A stretch of DNA of 64,000 nucleotides from Lachnospiraceae bacterium (lineage in GTDB: Bacteria > Bacillota > Clostridia > Lachnospirales > Lachnospiraceae). The position numbers and the translations under genes are program-made. The notes under the pieces are model-generated. The model worked only from the letters and a program-made list of their open reading frames with translations. It was not told the origin of the DNA and made no database searches. The stretch covers positions 1 to 64,000 of the forward strand of contig JAGBCB010000037.1 in assembly GCA_017938145.1 (NCBI GenBank). Direction: 5' to 3'. Shown piece after piece: positions 7,256-16,043 of the stretch. Every line of letters begins with the position of its first letter. Position 1 is the stretch's first letter.

Positions 7256-8401
7256 TTAAACTGGATTCTTTTCTGCTTCTTCCTTCTCCGCTTCTTTTTT
7301 CGCCCACTCTACAGCGGCCAGATACTTTGGTGTATTGCGGACCTCGTCAAACCAATGCCAACGCTCATTGGTCAGAAATTCATGCAGAAAACCGGCGCGG
7401 CAGAAATTGGTGTAAAAGGCACCGTAAACTTCATGCTCTTTGCCTTCCGAATCCAGCATGGAATGGTAATCCCTGCTGACTTTTAAGTCAGAGAAGATGG
7501 CATTTCCGAGTGGAAGCCATTTTTCCTCCAGGTCAAAGATTCGGCGGTAGGAAGCAAAGGCTGCGTCGAATTCTTTCCAGCCTTCTTCCTGTTTGTTATC
7601 GCCAAAGAGGCAGGCAGCAAGTACAAATTGTTTGTAGGCGTAAAACAGTGCCCAGCCGTCCGGCGGAGTGGTGCCATCACCGAAGGAGGCAAGAATCTTT
7701 AAAACACCGCGATGGTACTCTGCTTTGCGGGTCGGACCAAAGGCATCCGGGAAACGGCGGTCTAACTGCAGGGCAAAGTTTTCAAAGGCTTCGATGCTCT
7801 GATGGAGGTGATACTCCTTTTGGTGGCCAAGCTGCACATCATAGCGGGATACCAGGCAGCCTCTGCGGGTATAGGAAGAGTTCCAGGAACATAAGTCAAG
7901 CCATTGCTTCAAATCTTCCTCCGGACAGACGCAGATGATGTTGCCGACGGCACCTTCGTGCCAACAGGTACCCTTTAAGCGATGATACAGTTTTATCATG
8001 TCCGGCAGATAATCCGAAACCTTGTCCATGTTCACCAACAGGTAATTTTTCATGATATCCTGCAGAACATAGGCAATATAGTCGTTGTCGGGATGCTTGT
8101 GGTAGTATTCCTCCACAAACTGCATCTGCTCCAGACTGCCAAAGGGCAGAGAATTCAATTTCTCGTAAAAGCGTTTTTCCTCCGCTTCTTTGGAAACGTT
8201 GTCATTGGAAAGCAGCCGGTCGATGGTGACACCGAAATAATTGGCGATGGACGGCAATAGCTCCATGTCCGGGTAGCATACTCCCAGCTCCCAGCGGGAC
8301 ACGGACTGGTAGGACACGCCGAGGACGTCCGCCAGAACCTCCTGCGTAATTTGTTTCTCCTTGCGGAGTGCTTTTAATTGTTCTCCGATATAAAGTTTCA
8401 T
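7256..8401 (-). CDS. XRE-family regulator with a large C-terminal domain
   Basis: This 381-residue protein has an N-terminal helix-turn-helix (about 5-60: LKALRKEKQITQEVLADVLG, then SYQSVSRWE) of the Cro/C1 type. The long C-terminal part is helical and rich in Trp, with no recognised enzyme motif; it may be a TPR-like or ligand-sensing domain. The start at 8401 is chosen because GGAAGGA lies seven bases upstream, although the frame stays open further. The gene stands alone between the aldo/keto reductase and a divergent NUDIX gene, and may regulate either. Confidence 0.8.
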   Translation of the reverse strand: MKLYIGEQLKALRKEKQITQEVLADVLGVSYQSVSRWELGVCYPDMELLPSIANYFGVTIDRLLSNDNVSKEAEEKRFYEKLNSLPFGSLEQMQFVEEYYHKHPDNDYIAYVLQDIMKNYLLVNMDKVSDYLPDMIKLYHRLKGTCWHEGAVGNIICVCPEEDLKQWLDLCSWNSSYTRRGCLVSRYDVQLGHQKEYHLHQSIEAFENFALQLDRRFPDAFGPTRKAEYHRGVLKILASFGDGTTPPDGWALFYAYKQFVLAACLFGDNKQEEGWKEFDAAFASYRRIFDLEEKWLPLGNAIFSDLKVSRDYHSMLDSEGKEHEVYGAFYTNFCRAGFLHEFLTNERWHWFDEVRNTPKYLAAVEWAKKEAEKEEAEKNPV

Positions 8402-8632
8402 ATGTGATTCCTTCCGTGGGATATTTGAAGTAGCGCTTCTTCTTGGACTTATTGTAGCAAGTTTTTGGATGCGGCACAACCTCTCGTTTTGTGAGAATGA
8501 TTCACGGAGGGCGTGAGTTTGGGGCTCGAAAGACAGCAAGACTTAATGAGCAAAACGAGAAATATGATTAGACATATATCTGGTTTTGTGCTATGATTGC
8601 GTAAAATATGAACAAGGAAGAGGAGAACCATC

Positions 8633-9130
8633 ATGGCTGAATACTGGGATTTGTACGATGCAAACAGAAATCCGTTAGGGAGAACCATTAAGAGAGGTGA
8701 CGCATTCGCAGAGGGAGAGTACTATGTGTGCTGCGAAGTGTGGATGCAGAATTCTGAAGGAAAGCTTCTTATGACACAGAGACACCCGGATAAAAAAGCA
8801 GGCGGTCTTTGGGAGTTTACCGGAGGCGGTGTCCTTGCGGGAGAAACCACAAAGCAGGCAGCATTACGGGAGCTAGAAGAAGAATTGGGTGTTACCGCAG
8901 AGGAGACAGACTTGTCCTTACTGGAAGTATATCAGCACAAGAATTACTTCATGGATATTTTCGTTGCAAAGAAGGATGTAGAAACTTCTGCCCTTGTATT
9001 ACAGCCTGAGGAGGTTGTGGACGCAAAGTGGGTGTCCCATGAAGAACTCCTCCAAATGATAGAAGAAAAGCAGGTTGTCTGGTCCGTGGGACTCAGATAC
9101 GGCATGTATGCAGAAAAGTTAGGGAAATAA
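8633..9130 (+). CDS. NUDIX hydrolase
   Basis: This 165-residue protein has a complete NUDIX box at 65-87 (G-x5-E-x7-REL-x-EE-x-G-V), which binds the divalent metal and cleaves nucleoside-diphosphate-linked or similar pyrophosphates. The opening EYWDLYDANRNPLGRTIKRG is typical of the branch resembling isopentenyl-diphosphate isomerase and deoxynucleotide hydrolases. The substrate is unknown. AGGAGAACC precedes ATG 8633. The next gene, an acetyltransferase, starts 12 bases after its stop, so the two form an operon. Confidence 0.9.
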   Translation: MAEYWDLYDANRNPLGRTIKRGDAFAEGEYYVCCEVWMQNSEGKLLMTQRHPDKKAGGLWEFTGGGVLAGETTKQAALRELEEELGVTAEETDLSLLEVYQHKNYFMDIFVAKKDVETSALVLQPEEVVDAKWVSHEELLQMIEEKQVVWSVGLRYGMYAEKLGK

Positions 9131-9142
9131 AAGGGGAAACTT

Positions 9143-9709
9143 ATGAACATTACCATACGTACCGCATCTGTGAAAGATGCGCCAAAGCTTTTAGAAATTT
9201 ACGAATACTACATAAAACACACTGCCATCACCTTTGAATTTGAGGTGCCAACGGTAGCGGAGTTTGAGCAAAGAATCGCAACCACGTTGCAAAATTATCC
9301 ATACTTTGTGGCAGAGGTAGACGGTGAGATTGCGGGATATGTTTATGCCGGCCGCTTTCGTACAAGGGCAGCCTACGACTGGTGTGTGGAAACGTCTATT
9401 TATTTGAGTGGAAAGTATCAGCGTTTAGGTCTTGGAAGAATGTTGTATGAACGCTTAGAGGAAATCCTTAAGATGCAAAATATCACTAACCTGTATGCCG
9501 GTGTGGCAGACCCGGTGGAAGAAGACGAATCTCTCACCAGAGATAGTGAGCGGTTCCACGAAGCTATGGGGTATAGAACTGTAGGAAGATTTCAGAAAAG
9601 TGGTAGCAAGTTTGGTCGCTGGTATAACTTAATTATCATGGAAAAAATTATCGGCGAGCATTGCTGCCCGCCGAAGGAGTTTATTCCCTTTCGTGATTTA
9701 AAAATTTAA
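9143..9709 (+). CDS. GNAT acetyltransferase, phosphinothricin-acetyltransferase-like
   Basis: This 188-residue GNAT-fold protein opens ITIRTASVKDAPKLLEIYEYY and has AITFEFEVPT, both typical of the PAT/YncA branch of N-acetyltransferases. The acetyl-CoA loop is seen as KYQRLGLGRMLYERL. It would acetylate an amino group on a small molecule or amino-acid analogue; the true substrate cannot be told. It follows the NUDIX gene closely and its end overlaps the end of the convergent GH43 gene by four bases. Confidence 0.82.
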   Translation: MNITIRTASVKDAPKLLEIYEYYIKHTAITFEFEVPTVAEFEQRIATTLQNYPYFVAEVDGEIAGYVYAGRFRTRAAYDWCVETSIYLSGKYQRLGLGRMLYERLEEILKMQNITNLYAGVADPVEEDESLTRDSERFHEAMGYRTVGRFQKSGSKFGRWYNLIIMEKIIGEHCCPPKEFIPFRDLKI

Positions 9710-11481
9710 TATCCGGTTGGACGGTTCTTTTCGGAATCATACACCAGGTAATAATCGAAGTCGGCATAACCGCCGGCTTCTTTTGTTGCGTAAGTAAAGA
9801 GCCAGGTTCTGGTGCCCATAAAGGTGGTGGAAGTGGAAAAGCCAAGGTTCTTTGTGTTGCCAAGGGCAGTCCAGGACGCACCGTCTAAGCTGTAGGAGAA
9901 ATCTGCGGTATTCTTTTTAAAATCATAGGCTATCTTTAAATAAACCGGCTGCTCCGGTGCCAGTGGCTCGGAAACGATAGCGTTTGGTGCGTCAAAGGAC
10001 TGCTTGAAGTCCGCACTTGCCTGGAAAATGTAGCGGTTTCCGGCATTGTCGCAGGTAACGCCAATCATGGCACCGTGGTCGGCAATGGCACTGATTCCGG
10101 CATAATCGCCCGGCTTCAGATTGTCGGTGTAGAGCTTTACTTCGGAAATGCAGGTATAGCCGAAGGTTCTCTGGGTCAGGGAGTTGTGGGCGTACCAGAT
10201 ATTGTCTACCACTGTGTCGGTGGTGAGACGAAGGAAGCCCTCTCTATCGGTAACGGACCAGTAATCCTGCTTCGGATTATGATTCCACTGCCATACCTTT
10301 TTTAAGGATTCGTCCGGCTGGTAGGTAAAATCGTCGTCGCCGGTGAAATAGTTTCCCGTTTCGCTGGTAGGAAGATTGATAATGGCAACCACGCCGGCTG
10401 TGTTTTTGGTAAATTTGCCGTCTACGCTGTAGGCACCCATGTATGGCCAGTCATTTTCCCAATTAACAGAAACAATAGACGGAACGCGGCCAACGGCGCC
10501 ACGGTCCTGGAACAGGAAGCCGTACCAGTCGCCAAACTGTGTCTGCACGATACCGCCTTGGGCAAGGCCGGCGTTTTGTCCGCCGCAGCCGCCCTGGTAA
10601 ACAATCTGTTCTTCCCAGTCAGTGGAGAACAAATCCTTGCTGCGGTAGCAGACTTCGGTACGCATCCAGCGGTCCGCAGGGGAAGCAATGATAAAGATGT
10701 AATAATAATCGCCCACTTTATAGGCATGGGCGCCTTCCCAAAGTGCCCAGTCGCCGGAAGCACTGAATAATCTTTTAGAAGAACCAACGGTGTTTACCAT
10801 GCCCTTTTCTGAGTCTAGGGAAAGCTGCTGGATGGAGCAGTTTCCGCCGGCAGCAGAAATAACGTACAGATTGTCGTTTTCAAAGAACAGGGCAGGGTCG
10901 TGGAAGCCGTTACGGCAGGCATGTTTGGTCCAGGTGCCGTTTTCAATATCGTCCGTAGTGTAAATAAAGAAGCCGTGGTCATTGCTGTTGAAGGCAACGT
11001 AATAAAGATTTGTGGCTTCATCGTATTTTAAAGAAGCGGCCCAGGAACCATGGGCATACATGTCCCGTCCGTTTTCCAAGTTAGTCACGTCGTCATCGGC
11101 AAAGGTTTCGTAAACGTAGTTAACAATTTCCCAATGGCCTAAATCCGTAGACTTCATGATTGGTGCGCCCGGACACATATTCATGGTGGTGCTGACCATA
11201 TAGTAGGTTTCGCCCACCCGGATGATGTCTAAATCAGGAATGTCCGCATGCATGGTTGGATAGGAAAGTCTTGTAGTTTCTTTCTTTGGCGCCACGGTTG
11301 CGGTAGGGTCTGCGGCTTCGGTTGGAGCAGGTGCTTCTGTAGGAGTGGTATTGGTGGTGTCCGGTGCTACTGTCACTGTAGGAGTATCACCGGAATCCGG
11401 GGTATCTACTAGTTTGGAAACGCATCCTGCAAGCATGGAAAAAAGTAAACATAATGTAATGGACTTTATAAATTTTTTCAT
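9706..11481 (-). CDS. GH43-family glycoside hydrolase lipoprotein
   Basis: This 591-residue lipoprotein has a signal peptide with lipobox LAGC (C20), a Thr/Pro-rich linker (about 25-66), a five-bladed propeller GH43 domain and a C-terminal concanavalin-like (DUF1349-type) domain. The start of the catalytic domain reads MHADIPDLDIIRVGETYYMV, where the Asp after Pro is the expected base. The family acts on xylan or arabinan side chains as beta-xylosidase or alpha-L-arabinofuranosidase; which applies cannot be decided here. It would be anchored outside the membrane. No transporter or SusC-like partner is adjacent. Confidence 0.88.
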   Translation of the reverse strand: MKKFIKSITLCLLFSMLAGCVSKLVDTPDSGDTPTVTVAPDTTNTTPTEAPAPTEAADPTATVAPKKETTRLSYPTMHADIPDLDIIRVGETYYMVSTTMNMCPGAPIMKSTDLGHWEIVNYVYETFADDDVTNLENGRDMYAHGSWAASLKYDEATNLYYVAFNSNDHGFFIYTTDDIENGTWTKHACRNGFHDPALFFENDNLYVISAAGGNCSIQQLSLDSEKGMVNTVGSSKRLFSASGDWALWEGAHAYKVGDYYYIFIIASPADRWMRTEVCYRSKDLFSTDWEEQIVYQGGCGGQNAGLAQGGIVQTQFGDWYGFLFQDRGAVGRVPSIVSVNWENDWPYMGAYSVDGKFTKNTAGVVAIINLPTSETGNYFTGDDDFTYQPDESLKKVWQWNHNPKQDYWSVTDREGFLRLTTDTVVDNIWYAHNSLTQRTFGYTCISEVKLYTDNLKPGDYAGISAIADHGAMIGVTCDNAGNRYIFQASADFKQSFDAPNAIVSEPLAPEQPVYLKIAYDFKKNTADFSYSLDGASWTALGNTKNLGFSTSTTFMGTRTWLFTYATKEAGGYADFDYYLVYDSEKNRPTGY

Positions 11482-11671
11482 AGAATTCTCCTCCCCATAA
11501 GGTTTGATTTCAGCATAAAATAAATCAGGGGACTCAGCAAGAGAACCAGTGCTTTGTTTTGCCCAATTTTAAGCAAAATCAAGCAAAGAAAACGTGGTAT
11601 TTAGCACGGGTTCGTGATACAATGGGTTCGTGTGTAAAAAGAAAGAATAACAAAAAGGACAGGTAATAGTA

Positions 11672-13042
11672 ATGCACAAGCTTTATGTAAAAGACGCAAA
11701 ATTTTATAAAAAGGTGGCGGGAATTTCCATTCCTATTGCCATGCAGGGCTTAATCACCAGCGGCGTAAATATGATGGACACCATCATGATTGGTAAAATC
11801 GGTGAAACGGAGCTGTCGGCGGTTTCCCTGGCAAACCAGTTTATTAACGTATTCCATATTTTTTGTATGGGTATCGGCATGGGAGCCTCCGTGCTGGTAG
11901 CAAGATACTTTGGTATGCGGGATAAGCAGTCCTTAAAGAAAACCGTGGCTATTATGCTGAGACTTTGCCTTGCCATGGCAACGCTGTTTTGTGTGGCAAC
12001 CATTTTCCTGCCGCAGCAGATTATGAAGATTTATACAGTGGAAACACCAATCATCGAAAAGGGCGCGGAATACCTGATTTGGTCGGTGGTCAGTTATTTT
12101 CTGCTGGGACTTTCCTTGACCTGTACTATTGTGCTCCGGAATGTAGGACAGGTGCGGTTACCGCTGTATACCTCTATTGGTGCATTTTTTGTTAACGTAG
12201 GCGCCAACTATGTGTTCATTTTCGGTAAACTTGGTGCGCCCCGTATGGAAGTTGCCGGTGCGGCTCTTGGTACCTTAATTGCCCGTATATTTGAATTTTC
12301 CTTAATTTGCGGTTACCTGTTCCTGAAAGATAAAGAAATTGAATTCCGTTTCAAGGATTTGTTTGCCCCGGTAGGCAAGTTGTGGAAAGAGTACATACGA
12401 ATCAGTATTCCGGTGCTTATCAGCGATGGTATTTTAGCCCTTGGTAATAACTCTGTTGCCATGGTAGTAGGAAGACTCGGCAAAAGCTTCGTGGCGGCCA
12501 ATGCGGTTACTACGGTTACCCAGCAGTTAAGCTCCGTAATGATTCAGGGCTTTTCACAGGCGGGTGCCATTATTACGGGATATACTCTTGGTGAAGGAGA
12601 TAAGGAAAAAGCCCAAGAGCAGGGGTATGCGTTCCTGGGTATCGGTCTTGTGTTCGGCTCCATTGCAGCCGGCATTATTATGTTAATCAGTAATCTGATG
12701 ATTAATGCCTATAATTTATCTCCGGAAACGGTGGAAATAGCAAAGCAGTTAATGCTGTCTATCAGCTTAATTGTTGTATTCCAGGCAACCAACAGTATTA
12801 TGACAAAGGGCGTGCTTCGCGGCGGTGGTGATACCAAGATGCTCATGATTGCCGACAATATATTTTTATGGGCAGCAGCCCTTCCGCTTGGTGCTTTAGC
12901 CGGTTTGGTACTGCATCTGCCGGCCTTCTGGATTTACTTCTTCTTAAAGATTGACCAGGTGTTAAAGTTGTTCTGGTGTGTTATCCGTTTACGCAGCGGA
13001 AAGTGGATTAAGAAAATTAAGTCAGAGAAAGAGCTGGCGTAA
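11672..13042 (+). CDS. MATE-family multidrug efflux transporter
   Basis: This 456-residue protein has twelve predicted membrane segments and the MATE opening PIAMQGLITSGVNMMDTIMIG. MATE pumps export cationic drugs or metabolites using a sodium or proton gradient. A direct repeat GGGTTCGTG (11608 and 11624) flanks a TACAAT hexamer upstream, which may be its promoter and operator. A secreted peptidase-like gene follows 23 bases downstream on the same strand. Confidence 0.9.
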   Translation: MHKLYVKDAKFYKKVAGISIPIAMQGLITSGVNMMDTIMIGKIGETELSAVSLANQFINVFHIFCMGIGMGASVLVARYFGMRDKQSLKKTVAIMLRLCLAMATLFCVATIFLPQQIMKIYTVETPIIEKGAEYLIWSVVSYFLLGLSLTCTIVLRNVGQVRLPLYTSIGAFFVNVGANYVFIFGKLGAPRMEVAGAALGTLIARIFEFSLICGYLFLKDKEIEFRFKDLFAPVGKLWKEYIRISIPVLISDGILALGNNSVAMVVGRLGKSFVAANAVTTVTQQLSSVMIQGFSQAGAIITGYTLGEGDKEKAQEQGYAFLGIGLVFGSIAAGIIMLISNLMINAYNLSPETVEIAKQLMLSISLIVVFQATNSIMTKGVLRGGGDTKMLMIADNIFLWAAALPLGALAGLVLHLPAFWIYFFLKIDQVLKLFWCVIRLRSGKWIKKIKSEKELA

Positions 13043-13065
13043 GAATATACAAATTGGAGGAGTCT

Positions 13066-14310
13066 ATGAAAAAGAAACTATTGGTGATTGGTGGTGTAAT
13101 TCTGGCAGTGCTTTTGGTATGCACCCTGCTTGTGCCGAGACTTATTCTGCTTGGAGTCCGTCAGGAAAAGGTGGCAGAAGATTGCAACTACGGCGATGTA
13201 TTCTTCAATGAATACGACGAGGTACGTGCCCATTTGTTAGAAAAGGTATCAGAACTAAATGCAGCTGGCATTGCAACCGAATCGGAAAGCTATGCTATTG
13301 ATGAGGCAGATGGTTTATATATTGATACCGTATATGTACCGGCACAGGAGAAGAAAAACCTGATTGTATTAACCACCGGTGTCCACGGTATTGAAGGTTA
13401 TATCGGTTCGGTTATGCTGGATGTATTTTGGGATGAGGTGTATCCGACCCTGGATAAAGAGAATACCGGCGTGTTAGTAATTGCTAACGTAAATCCTTAC
13501 GGTATGAAATATCACAGAAGATATAACGAAAATAATGTGGATTTAAACCGTAACTTTATTTTGGACTGGGAGTCCTTTGACCTGGCTTCCAATCAAAATT
13601 ATCCAAAGGTGGATGATTTCTTTGGACCGGAAAAGAAGATGGGCAATCTGTTCTGGCATGAGGTGCAGTTCTATGGCGGTATGCTGGGAGCGGTACTCAA
13701 AAATGATGTGGCTACCATAACCAATGCCCTGACCGGCGGTCAGTATGAGTACCCGGAAGGCGTGTACTACGGCGGCCTGGAAGACCAGGCATCTACCGTA
13801 TACGTAAAGGACATATTTGAGCAGACACTTACCGGAGAGTATGAAAATATTGTGCACATCGATGTGCATTCCGGCTACGGTCCTCGTTACAACATGGTTA
13901 TTTTTAATTCCATTTATGATACTTATACGGAGGCGGAGTCACAGGAATTATTCAACTACGATTACATCATTGCCTACGATTCCGAGTCCTTCTATCCGAC
14001 TACCGGCGATACTACCGACTTTTATTATCGTCTGTGGGAAAAGCTCGGCAAGCAGAATTCCCTGTTTTCTACCTGCTTTGAGTTTGGTACGTTGGGTGAT
14101 GGCTTTTTGGATTCCGTTATGTCTATGAAGTATACGGTAGAAGAGAATCAGAACCACTGGTATCCGTCAAACAATAAGGTTACCAATCAGGTTATTCGGG
14201 AACGTTATCACGAGATGTTCTATCCAACGGAGAAAGAGTGGAGAGAAAAGACCATTGAAGATTTCAAGGCAGCCTGCAAGGGTGTACTTGATGCAAAACT
14301 TATAAAGTAA
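13066..14310 (+). CDS. DUF2817 (M14-like) zinc peptidase, membrane anchored
   Basis: This 414-residue protein has an N-terminal membrane anchor or uncleaved signal (about 5-28). The zinc-site motif VHGIEG gives H107 and E110, followed by VDLNRNF and a later HIDVHSGYG that supplies the third ligand. This is the DUF2817 branch of the M14 carboxypeptidase clan, so it may trim peptides or cell-wall material outside the membrane. ATG 13066 is preferred over TTG 13054 because GGAGG lies at 13056-13060. It is likely co-transcribed with the MATE gene. Confidence 0.78.
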   Translation: MKKKLLVIGGVILAVLLVCTLLVPRLILLGVRQEKVAEDCNYGDVFFNEYDEVRAHLLEKVSELNAAGIATESESYAIDEADGLYIDTVYVPAQEKKNLIVLTTGVHGIEGYIGSVMLDVFWDEVYPTLDKENTGVLVIANVNPYGMKYHRRYNENNVDLNRNFILDWESFDLASNQNYPKVDDFFGPEKKMGNLFWHEVQFYGGMLGAVLKNDVATITNALTGGQYEYPEGVYYGGLEDQASTVYVKDIFEQTLTGEYENIVHIDVHSGYGPRYNMVIFNSIYDTYTEAESQELFNYDYIIAYDSESFYPTTGDTTDFYYRLWEKLGKQNSLFSTCFEFGTLGDGFLDSVMSMKYTVEENQNHWYPSNNKVTNQVIRERYHEMFYPTEKEWREKTIEDFKAACKGVLDAKLIK

Positions 14311-14315
14311 AATAT

Positions 14316-14376
14316 AAAATCCCTACTCCAAAGCAATGCCTTAATCGGGGGCATGCGTGGAATAGGGATTTTTATA
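14316..14376. terminator. Bidirectional terminator
   Basis: AAAATCCCTA pairs with TAGGGATTTT across a loop that itself holds short dyads, with T runs on both sides. It separates the peptidase gene from the convergent sugar kinase gene. Confidence 0.75.
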
Positions 14377-14382
14377 TTTTAG

Positions 14383-15468
14383 TTATCTGTTGATATCGAA
14401 GCTCATATCCATAATCTTACGGATACTCTTAGCGTCATCGGTAATATTGGCGTCACCGTGGATGGTGTGCTTAATTACGCTGCTGGCTACGGCAAAGTTA
14501 ACCATATCCATTGGCTTGTAGTCCTTCATCATAGCGTAGATAAGGCCGCTGGCAAAGGCATCACCGCCGCCGACACGGTCTAAGATATTGAAGCGGAACA
14601 GGCGGCTTTCGAAGGTGTGTCCTTCGTACCACATGAAGGCCTTTAAGCTGTTTTCGCTACCGCTGTGGGCGTAACGCACATGGCGGGCGATACACTTGAT
14701 ATTTGGATGCCGTTCTACAAAGCGGTGGAAGATTTCATCCTGCTGTTCGTAGGATGGCTGAAGCGGAACGCCGTCCTTCCAGTCGCCCTTACTGTGGTCG
14801 TTTTCATCCTTCCAAAGGTGATAAGGTTCAATACCAAAGAGAACATCTACGTAAGGAAGGCATAAGGTACAGAAATCCCTTGCTTCTTCCCAAGTCCATA
14901 AGCTGCTGCGGAAGTTACCGTCCCAGCTGATGGTGAGACCCTTTTCTTTGGCAACCTTTAAGGAATTTAAGATAAGGTCGGCACAGTTTTTGCAAAGGGC
15001 AGGAGTGATACCGCTTAAGTGCAGCCAGTCATAGCCTTCTAATAATGTTTCTAAATCCAGCTTGGAGTAGTCGTATTCGGTGAAAGCGCTGTGCTTTCTG
15101 TCGTAGGTCACCTTGCTGGCACGGATTCCGTAACCGGTTTCCAGATAGTAGGTTCCGAGACGGTGGGTAGGAGTTTCCTCCGGTGTGCTTAAAATCATAG
15201 GTGTACAGTGTACGTCGTTACTGCGGAGCATACGAACTGCACTTTTGCCAAGGCTGTTGTTTGGAACAACGCTGAAGAAGGTGCTGTCGATGCCAAGATT
15301 GGCAAGAGCTAAGGCAATGTTAGCCTCACTACCGCCGTAGCTTGCTTCAAACTCGTTTGCCATACGGATTTTCTCATAGTTTGGAGGTGTCAGACGCATC
15401 ATGATTTCTCCAATGGTAAAGAACTTTGGACTGTCAATGTTTTTTAATAACGGATTGTAGTTTTCCAT
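14383..15468 (-). CDS. kdgK: 2-keto-3-deoxygluconate kinase (PfkB family)
   Basis: This 361-residue PfkB-family sugar kinase contains FTIGEIMMRLTPPNYEKI, the glycine motif YGGSEANIALALANLG, and the C-terminal signature DRVGGGDAFASGL with its catalytic Asp. This pattern is characteristic of KdgK, which phosphorylates 2-keto-3-deoxy-D-gluconate in hexuronate and pectin breakdown. It is about 20 residues longer than the average family member. It fits the neighbouring uronate-linked CE15 esterase. ATG 15468 has AGGAGAGG upstream. No aldolase is adjacent. Confidence 0.85.
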   Translation of the reverse strand: MENYNPLLKNIDSPKFFTIGEIMMRLTPPNYEKIRMANEFEASYGGSEANIALALANLGIDSTFFSVVPNNSLGKSAVRMLRSNDVHCTPMILSTPEETPTHRLGTYYLETGYGIRASKVTYDRKHSAFTEYDYSKLDLETLLEGYDWLHLSGITPALCKNCADLILNSLKVAKEKGLTISWDGNFRSSLWTWEEARDFCTLCLPYVDVLFGIEPYHLWKDENDHSKGDWKDGVPLQPSYEQQDEIFHRFVERHPNIKCIARHVRYAHSGSENSLKAFMWYEGHTFESRLFRFNILDRVGGGDAFASGLIYAMMKDYKPMDMVNFAVASSVIKHTIHGDANITDDAKSIRKIMDMSFDINR

Positions 15469-15584
15469 AGTAATCCTCTCCTTAAGCGTAAGTTTTACAG
15501 CCGCTGGTAGCGCTTACAATTATTGTAGCAGAAAAATGCGAATATGGGAAGAAAAATTTTAGTTTAAATCTTGGAATAAAAGTG

Positions 15585-15629
15585 TTGACAACTGTAAACA
15601 ACGAGAATATAATGTGGTTACAAGTGTAA
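15585..15629 (+). promoter_or_regulatory. BlaI-type promoter with two operators
   Basis: TTGACA (15585-15590) and a perfect TATAAT (15608-15613), spaced by 17 bases, form a strong promoter. Two TTACA-N2-TGTAA type dyads match BlaI/MecI operators: TTGACAACTGTAA overlaps the -35, and TTACAAGTGTAA (15618-15629) covers the start of transcription. Repressor binding would block polymerase at both places, giving autoregulation of the two genes downstream. Confidence 0.85.
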
Positions 15630-15656
15630 ACAAAGGAATATGTATTGGGAGGTCTC

Positions 15657-16043
15657 ATGAACGATAAAATTAATTTAACAGAAGCAGAGTGGATGGTTAT
15701 GGAGTGTTTGTGGGAAAATGCCTCTATGAGTGGCAGAGAAGTTACAGAAGAGATGGAAATCCGTATGGGATGGAACAGAAGTACCACCTTAACATTGCTC
15801 CGGCGTTTGGTGGCAAAAGGTGCAACCGGAGAGGATACCCGGGACGGCAAAAAGGTGTTTCAACCAATATTGAAGCGGGAGGATGCGGTTTTACAGGAAA
15901 CAGAGGATTTTTTGGGACGTTTGTATAAGGGAAGCTTAAGTCTTTTGGTTAGTTCTTTTACAAAAAAACAGTCTTTGAAAAAAGAAGAAATCGAGGAGTT
16001 GTATGCTATTTTAAAGGAATTGGAGGAAGAAAAGAATGATTGA
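15657..16043 (+). CDS. BlaI/MecI-family repressor
   Basis: This 128-residue winged-helix repressor contains LTEAEWMVMECLWENASMSG, then NRSTTLTLLRRLVAKG as recognition helix, and a C-terminal dimerisation helix region. BlaI repressors bind the dyads listed upstream and are inactivated by proteolysis triggered by a BlaR1-type sensor. ATG 15657 follows GGGAGG; the TTG at 15645 lies before that site. Its end overlaps the sensor gene by eight bases, so translation is coupled. Confidence 0.9.
   Translation: MNDKINLTEAEWMVMECLWENASMSGREVTEEMEIRMGWNRSTTLTLLRRLVAKGATGEDTRDGKKVFQPILKREDAVLQETEDFLGRLYKGSLSLLVSSFTKKQSLKKEEIEELYAILKELEEEKND

Noticed and set aside
8402-8539. N-terminal extension of the XRE regulator
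   Set aside because: A good ribosome site and the family start point to 8401. The extension is not domain-like.
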